Assembly: GCA_003669255.1 (NCBI GenBank)
Contig: QWPO01000017.1
Coordinates: 1 to 7,011 of the forward strand
DNA from: Planctomycetota bacterium
Lineage (GTDB): Bacteria; Planctomycetota; Planctomycetia; Pirellulales; UBA1268
Direction of reading: 5' to 3'
DNA: 7,011 nucleotides
In this document: positions 1 to 4,488 of the stretch, one piece after another
Position numbering within the stretch: the stretch's first letter is position 1
Layout of the letters: each line of letters starts with the position of its first letter
The notes under the pieces: model-generated
What the model was told of the DNA's origin: nothing
The model's database searches: none
What the model saw: only the letters and a program-made list of their open reading frames with translations
Made by a program: the position numbers and the translations under genes

Positions 1-1
1 G

Positions 2-118
2 CTGCTCACCGCAGCGCTCGTGATGATCGACCTCGTCTGGTCGATCCGGACCCCGGCTGGCACGCCCATTTCGAGCCCGCTGCTCAAGGCCCTGACCGAC
101 CTGTTCTCGTGGCGCTAG
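2..118 (+). CDS. C-terminal end of an unidentified protein (5' partial)
   Basis: An open frame runs from the left edge to a TAG at 116-118, giving 38 residues that begin LLTAALVMIDLVW and end KALTDLFSWR. The first 13 or so residues are hydrophobic and could be the end of a membrane segment, followed by a short polar, proline-containing tail (TPAGTPISSP). That this is a real gene end is supported by the same strand, the similar GC-rich codon use and the close distance (69 bases) to the next gene. No family can be assigned from this fragment. It could be the last gene of the operon that continues into the lipoprotein and ccsBA, or an independent gene. Confidence 0.55.
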   Translation: MLTAALVMIDLVWSIRTPAGTPISSPLLKALTDLFSWR

Positions 119-123
119 TGGAT

Positions 124-145
124 TCTGGCGGCCAGAGGACGCCAG
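124..145 (+). other. Weak competing hairpins just after the upstream stop codon
   Basis: Six bases after the TAG of the upstream gene, two mutually exclusive stems can form: TCTGG (124-128) with CCAGA (132-136) around a 3-base loop, and CTGGCG (125-130) with CGCCAG (140-145) around a 9-base loop. No run of T follows, so this is not a standard intrinsic terminator. It could be a 3'-end stabilising or weak pausing structure, or chance in GC-rich DNA. Confidence 0.25.
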
Positions 146-150
146 CCTGC

Positions 151-156
151 TAGAAT
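151..156 (+). promoter_or_regulatory. Possible -10 box (TAGAAT) ahead of the lipoprotein-ccsBA unit
   Basis: TAGAAT matches the bacterial -10 consensus TATAAT at five of six positions and is the most AT-rich spot in the 69-base gap. It would place a transcription start near 163 and a leader of about 25 bases. There is no matching -35 element: the bases about 17 upstream read GCGGCC. The call is therefore tentative, and the unit may instead be read through from the upstream gene. Confidence 0.25.
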
Positions 157-175
157 TCGACGTCCCCCAGCCGTC

Positions 176-179
176 GGAG
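176..179 (+). promoter_or_regulatory. Ribosome binding site GGAG for the lipoprotein gene
   Basis: GGAG ends eight bases before the GTG at 188. This is the reason for preferring GTG 188 over the later in-frame GTG codons at 212, 221, 248 and 257, which lack a comparable upstream purine-rich site. Confidence 0.5.
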
Positions 180-187
180 CCCGCCGA

Positions 188-883
188 GTGCCCTGCCTCT
201 TTCTCCTGCGTGTGCGTGCTGTGGCGCTGCGTGCCACATCCGGCGGCGTGCTGGCGGTGATCTGTGGCTGCGAGCCTGCCACAGCGATTCGTCCAGGCGA
301 TATCCGCACCTACACGATCCCGAGGGACGCCGAACCCGTGGCCATCGCCGCGGCCCAGTCACCGGCGAACTCAGCCCCGCCCGGCAGTCCCGGCCGCACG
401 GGTTCTCCACCTGGGCCGACCACCTCTGGCGATCGCGGCTCGGCCATCGGCTATGAGGTGCCCGAGGGCTGGAACGACGGTGGTGCCTCCGGCATGCGAC
501 TGGCCACGCTCTTCATTGGTGCCCCAGCCGACAAGCGGGAGGTCACGATCATCCCCGCATCCGGCACCCTCGCCGGCAACGTGGAGCGGTGGCAAGGGCA
601 GCTCGAGGCTGCAGCCACTGCGGAGTCGCTGAACGAGAAGGCACTGGCGGCGATCGCCGCCGCGGAGACGGTCGACGTCGCCGGCACGACGGCCACGGTG
701 GTGCTCCTCCGCGACGCGGAGGCCGAAGCCGACGCGGAAGCCGGGCAGGCGATTCTCGGGGCGATGATCCCCGTTGACGAGAACCGGGCACTCTTCGTGA
801 AGTTCAAGGGCGACGCGGCGGTGGCGGCTCGCGAGCGGGAGCGGTTCTCGCGATTCGTCTCGTCGATCCGGTGGAAGGAGTAG
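188..883 (+). CDS. Putative lipoprotein, conserved hypothetical, upstream partner of ccsBA
   Basis: A 231-residue protein of unknown function. The N-terminus has arginines at 8, 10 and 15, then a short hydrophobic stretch ending ICGC at residues 25-28. This fits a lipobox (I at -3, G at -1, Cys28 as lipidated residue), so the mature protein would be anchored on the outer face of a membrane. Residues 50-85 are a Pro/Gly/Ser-rich linker. Residues 86-231 look like one globular domain: IGYEVPEGW (88-95), an alternating beta stretch, GNVERWQGQLE (130-140), then ALFVKFKGD (201-209) and FSRFVSSIRW (220-229). From memory, planctomycetes have many uncharacterised proteins with this VPxGW, NxxRWxGQ and F-KF-G-F-S-RW pattern; I know no proven function. 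An acidic imperfect repeat (DAEAEA/DAEAGQ) lies at 176-187. The start is GTG 188, supported by GGAG at 176-179; GTG 221 would give a shorter, more standard signal peptide and is the main alternative. The stop is eight bases from the ccsBA start, implying one operon. A role in cytochrome c maturation is possible from position only. Confidence 0.8.
   Translation: MPCLFLLRVRAVALRATSGGVLAVICGCEPATAIRPGDIRTYTIPRDAEPVAIAAAQSPANSAPPGSPGRTGSPPGPTTSGDRGSAIGYEVPEGWNDGGASGMRLATLFIGAPADKREVTIIPASGTLAGNVERWQGQLEAAATAESLNEKALAAIAAAETVDVAGTTATVVLLRDAEAEADAEAGQAILGAMIPVDENRALFVKFKGDAAVAARERERFSRFVSSIRWKE
713..744 (+). repeat. Imperfect 18-base tandem repeat in the lipoprotein gene
   Basis: GACGCGGAGGCCGA (713-726) and GACGCGGAAGCCGG (731-744) match at 12 of 14 bases with a period of 18, encoding DAEAEA followed by DAEAGQ. 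The second unit fades quickly, so this is a minor, acidic low-complexity patch within the globular domain. Confidence 0.55.
873..880 (+). promoter_or_regulatory. Shine-Dalgarno GGAAGGAG for ccsBA, inside the end of the lipoprotein gene
   Basis: GGAAGGAG is the strongest Shine-Dalgarno match near either start on this strand and overlaps the last codons of the lipoprotein gene, directly before its TAG (881-883). It lies 11 bases before ATG 892. It decides the start of ccsBA: the earlier in-frame GTG at 871 would place this site inside the coding sequence. The arrangement is typical of translational coupling, where ribosomes ending the first gene restart on the second. Confidence 0.65.
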
Positions 884-891
884 GCGGCGTC

Positions 892-3800
892 ATGGCATCG
901 GAAAGCCTCGCCTTCGACGCGGACACCCTCGCCCCCCGGGCCGAGGCCGCCAGCTTCGCCTGGCAGCTGCTCCGAGCCGCCGGCTCGCTCAAGATCACGG
1001 TGGCGATGTTTCTCGCCGCCACGTTCCTGCTGCTCGTGGGCACGCTCGCGCAGGACGAGAAAAACCTTCCCGAGGTGAAGGCCGAGTACTTCAACAGCTG
1101 GCTCGCCCGCGTGCCGTTCGCCGACTTCGTGCCAGTCACCGTGTTCGGCGAGACCAACGTGCCTGGCTGGTTTCCTTTTCCGGGCGGCGCCACGATTGGC
1201 CTCGTGCTTCTCATAAACCTGATCGCGGCGAAAGCCACGCGGTTCCATGTGGCCGCCCACGGCAAACGCCTGCTCTGGGGCACGATCGTGTCGCTCATCG
1301 GCGGCCTGCTGACGACGGGCGTCATCCTCACCGGCCACCGCACCGACGGCCTCCAGGGCCGTCCTCCCGTGGACTACGACACGGTGTGGCAGATGGTGCA
1401 GATGGGCGGGGCTGTGCTCGCGGGCGGACTTGGCACCGCCGCGTGGCTGTCCCGCCGGCGGCTGGTGGCCGGCACGCTCTGGACGGCGGCCGTGGCGGTG
1501 GGAACGGCCGTGGCCCTCACGATCGCCGGCGGCGAGTCGTGGCGGATGAATGATCCTGGCCTGCGGATCATGTGGCAACTGATCCAGTCGAGCGTGGCCG
1601 CGGTGGTGTTGCTCGCCGGCCTCGTGATGGTGTTCGGTGTCCGCGGAGGCAACGTGCTGATCCACGTGGCGGTCGGGCTGCTGATGGTCGGGCAGTTCCT
1701 GTTCGGCGACCGACAGATCGAGGAGCGGATCTCGCTGATCGAGGGCCAGACCACGAGCGTCGCCTACCGGACCGACGAGACCGAACTCGCGGTGATCGAT
1801 CCGAGCGACGCGGCCGACGACCGCGTGACCGTGATCTCGGGCAGACTGCTCGCGGCCCGCGCCGGCGGCGAGCCGATCACGGTCGACGCGCTGCCGTTCG
1901 ACATCCGGGTGATCACCTGGTTTCCCAACTCGAGTGTGATCCGGGTGGGGCCCGTGGCGCCAAACCCCGCCACTGCAGGCCTCGGGAAGCAGTGGTTGGC
2001 CGATGGCCGGCCGCCCGAAGGGGGCACCTCGTCGCGAACGAACATCGCCTCGGCCTACGTGCAACTCCTGGAGCGGGGCACCGGCCGCGACCTCGGCACC
2101 CATCTCATCTCGCAGTTTCTCAACGACCAGGACCGGATCTTCATGGGGGGCGGCGGCGACGAGTTCGACACCGTCGAAGCCGGCGGAAAGCCCTGGCGGC
2201 TGGCGCTGCGGTTTCGCCGCGAACACAAGCCCTACAGCGTCACCCTCGATGACGTGCGGCGCATCGACTACTCCGCCAGCGCGACGCCCCGCGACTACTC
2301 GTCGTACGTCACCTTCACCGACCGGGCGACGAAGGCCGAGCAGAAGGGCCGCATCTGGATGAACAATCCGGTCCGCTACCGAGGCGAGACCTTCTACCAG
2401 AGCCAGTATTCCCAGGTTGATCTCGGCGGCGGTCGCACCGGCGAGATGACGGGTCTGCAGGTCGTCGAGAACGCCGGCTGGCTGGTTCCCTACGTCGCCT
2501 GCGTGCTCGCGTTCTGGGGGATGCTCGCCCACTTCGGCCTCACGTTCATCCGGTTCGCCGACCGCCATGAGCGGGCGACGGCCGCGACGCGCAAGCCAGT
2601 CGGCGGCGGCTGGATCGGCCCCGCGCTCGGCCTCGCCCTCGTGGCGGCTGCGGTGCTGCCGCGGCTCCGCGAACGCCCTGCTTCACCAGGCGAGTTCGAC
2701 TGGCGGGCCGCGGGAGCGATCCCGATGATGCACGAGGGCCGCGTGAAGCCGCTCGACACCGTCGCCCGCAACATGCTGCAGCTGCTCGGCAACCGCGCGA
2801 ATGTGCGGATGCCCAACGACGTGCCGAAGGGGCCGCAGGGCAGCGTGACGGCCACGCAGTGGCTGCTCTCGCTGATGTCCGGCAGCGACTGGGTGGCCGA
2901 CGCGGCCGTCTTCCGAATCGATGCCTTCGAGGTGCTCGACCTCTTCGACATCACTCGCCGCCAGGGGCATCGCTACTCGGCGGCCGAACTGGAGAAGGGG
3001 AGGGAATCCCTGCGGAAGCAGCTTGAGACGGTCCGGAACACGCCTGCCGAGCAGCGGACGTTCGTGCAGAAGAAGTTCCTCGAGCTCGAGCAGAAGCTGA
3101 TGGCCTACGACCTCATTCGCTTCGCCTACGACACCCCGGCGATGCCGCGGCCGAGCGGGGAGGGCGAGGAGGCCCGCCGCGAACTCTTCGAGCAGGTCCG
3201 CCGGCTCGTGCAGGGCGCGCGGATGATCACCGACAACCATCCGCCGGCGGTGATCCCGCCGGCCGAAGCCCCACCCGCGGACGGCAGCGGGGGCCCGGCA
3301 TCGAACTGGCAGGCGCTCTATCCCGCCGTGGTCACCGCGCTCGTGGGCCGCGTGCTCGACGGCCGCGAGGGCCAGCCGACATTCAAGCTCAATCCTGCGG
3401 TCCTGCCGTTCACCGACCTACTCGCCAAGGTCGATGGCCCGGCGGTCGAGTTCAACTCGGCGGTCAAGGCCTACCAGGGTGCGATCGCCGACCTGCCGGC
3501 GGTGCGCGAGTCGTCGCGCAAGGCCGCCTTCGAGGCCTGGCTCAACGCCTTCAATCCGACCGACACGGCGAAGTGGCTCTACGTGCTCGCCACCGTGCTC
3601 TGCTTTGCAAGCTTTCTCGTCGGGCAGGCCCGGCTCAACCGGTTCATCTGGTGGATGCTCCTCGGCACGCTCGTGCTCCACACGTTTGCCCTGGCCGCGC
3701 GCATCTATCTCACCGGTCGGCCCCCGGTGGTCAACCTGTACTCGTCGGCGGTGTTCATCGGCTGGGCCTGCGTGCTCGCCGGCCTCGGGCTCGAGTCGCT

Positions 3801-4488
3801 CCACCGGCTCGGCATCGGCAACCTCGTCGCCGCCCTCAGCGGCGGGCTCACGCTGATGGTGGCGTATGGACTCGACTCCGGCGACACCATGCACGTGCTC
3901 CAGGCGGTGCTCGACACGCAGTTCTGGCTCTCGACGCACGTGGTCACGGTGACGCTCGGCTACGGCGCCACGTTCCTCGCGGGCCTGCTCGGCACCTGCT
4001 CGATCGTGCAGATGATCTGGGCGCGGCTCTCGGGACACTCGTCCGCCCATGAGGCCGACCGCGACATCCAGGACCGCCTCTACCGCATGACCTACGGCGT
4101 CGTCTGCTTCGCGCTCTTCTTCAGCTTCATTGGCACGGTGCTGGGCGGCCTCTGGGCCGACGACTCGTGGGGCCGGTTCTGGGGCTGGGATCCGAAGGAG
4201 AACGGCGCCCTGATGATCGTGCTCTGGAACGCCGCCGTGCTCCACGCCCGCTGGGACCGCTGGATCGGGCCACGCGGGTTCGCACTCTTTACGATCGGCG
4301 GCAACATCGTCACCGCCTGGAGCTGGTTCGGCACCAACCAGCTTGGCATCGGCCTGCACAGCTACGGCTTCACCAGCGGCGTGCTGCTCCTGCTCGCCGG
4401 CTACGTCGCCAGCCAGTTGGCCCTGATCGCCGCCGGGCTGCTGCTCACCGGTCCCGTCAGGGCACCTGCTGCCAGCGGCCGCCGCTGA
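892..4488 (+). CDS. ccsBA: CcsBA (ResB-CcsA fusion), System II cytochrome c haem lyase
   Basis: The 1198-residue product is an integral membrane haem exporter and synthase that attaches haem to CXXCH apocytochromes outside the cytoplasmic membrane. Numbering is from ATG 892. The ResB half (about 25-555) has membrane segments near 34-54, 100-113, 127-149, 164-186, 190-211, 227-249 and 254-272, then a beta-rich extracytoplasmic part ending IWMNNPVRYRGETFYQSQYS (488-507), a ResB hallmark, and another segment at 529-554. After a segment at 574-590 comes a roughly 290-residue soluble domain beginning IPMMHEGRVKPLDT (610-623), as in Bacteroidetes-type fusions. The CcsA half (about 894-1185) has RPPVVNLYSS (943-952), the WWD haem-handling motif with WGRFWGWDPKE (1093-1103), and further membrane segments. 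Four histidines fit the haem-ligand set known from Helicobacter CcsBA: His258 in the ResB half, His1016 and His1156 flanking the WWD motif, and His1118 in LHAR. The start is ATG 892 because of the Shine-Dalgarno at 873-880. The last 32 bases overlap the end of comEC on the other strand. The product is full-length with no frameshift seen. Confidence 0.95.
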   Translation: MASESLAFDADTLAPRAEAASFAWQLLRAAGSLKITVAMFLAATFLLLVGTLAQDEKNLPEVKAEYFNSWLARVPFADFVPVTVFGETNVPGWFPFPGGATIGLVLLINLIAAKATRFHVAAHGKRLLWGTIVSLIGGLLTTGVILTGHRTDGLQGRPPVDYDTVWQMVQMGGAVLAGGLGTAAWLSRRRLVAGTLWTAAVAVGTAVALTIAGGESWRMNDPGLRIMWQLIQSSVAAVVLLAGLVMVFGVRGGNVLIHVAVGLLMVGQFLFGDRQIEERISLIEGQTTSVAYRTDETELAVIDPSDAADDRVTVISGRLLAARAGGEPITVDALPFDIRVITWFPNSSVIRVGPVAPNPATAGLGKQWLADGRPPEGGTSSRTNIASAYVQLLERGTGRDLGTHLISQFLNDQDRIFMGGGGDEFDTVEAGGKPWRLALRFRREHKPYSVTLDDVRRIDYSASATPRDYSSYVTFTDRATKAEQKGRIWMNNPVRYRGETFYQSQYSQVDLGGGRTGEMTGLQVVENAGWLVPYVACVLAFWGMLAHFGLTFIRFADRHERATAATRKPVGGGWIGPALGLALVAAAVLPRLRERPASPGEFDWRAAGAIPMMHEGRVKPLDTVARNMLQLLGNRANVRMPNDVPKGPQGSVTATQWLLSLMSGSDWVADAAVFRIDAFEVLDLFDITRRQGHRYSAAELEKGRESLRKQLETVRNTPAEQRTFVQKKFLELEQKLMAYDLIRFAYDTPAMPRPSGEGEEARRELFEQVRRLVQGARMITDNHPPAVIPPAEAPPADGSGGPASNWQALYPAVVTALVGRVLDGREGQPTFKLNPAVLPFTDLLAKVDGPAVEFNSAVKAYQGAIADLPAVRESSRKAAFEAWLNAFNPTDTAKWLYVLATVLCFASFLVGQARLNRFIWWMLLGTLVLHTFALAARIYLTGRPPVVNLYSSAVFIGWACVLAGLGLESLHRLGIGNLVAALSGGLTLMVAYGLDSGDTMHVLQAVLDTQFWLSTHVVTVTLGYGATFLAGLLGTCSIVQMIWARLSGHSSAHEADRDIQDRLYRMTYGVVCFALFFSFIGTVLGGLWADDSWGRFWGWDPKENGALMIVLWNAAVLHARWDRWIGPRGFALFTIGGNIVTAWSWFGTNQLGIGLHSYGFTSGVLLLLAGYVASQLALIAAGLLLTGPVRAPAASGRR
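4457..4488. other. 32-base tail-to-tail overlap of ccsBA and comEC
   Basis: The ccsBA stop (TGA 4486-4488, + strand) lies beyond the comEC stop (TGA 4459-4457, - strand), so the same 32 bases encode the last residues of both proteins: RAPAASGRR for CcsBA and SGGRWQQVP for ComEC. There is no room for a terminator between the genes, so each transcript must end within the other gene and carry antisense sequence to it. Confidence 0.9.

Noticed and set aside
124..165. Possible intrinsic terminator or regulatory RNA in the 119-187 gap (also GGACG 137-141 pairing with CGTCC 161-165)
   Set aside because: Stems are only five or six base pairs, compete with each other and lack a T tract; in GC-rich DNA such pairings are common by chance.
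871..891. GTG at 871 as the start of ccsBA, adding seven residues
   Set aside because: The added codons contain the Shine-Dalgarno sequence itself, and ATG 892 lies downstream of it at a usable distance.
451..2568. A 705-codon open frame on the minus strand opposite the lipoprotein gene and ccsBA
   Set aside because: Its translation is rich in His, Arg, Glu and Ala without membrane segments or family motifs, it crosses two genes with clear coding evidence, and long antisense frames are expected in GC-rich coding DNA.
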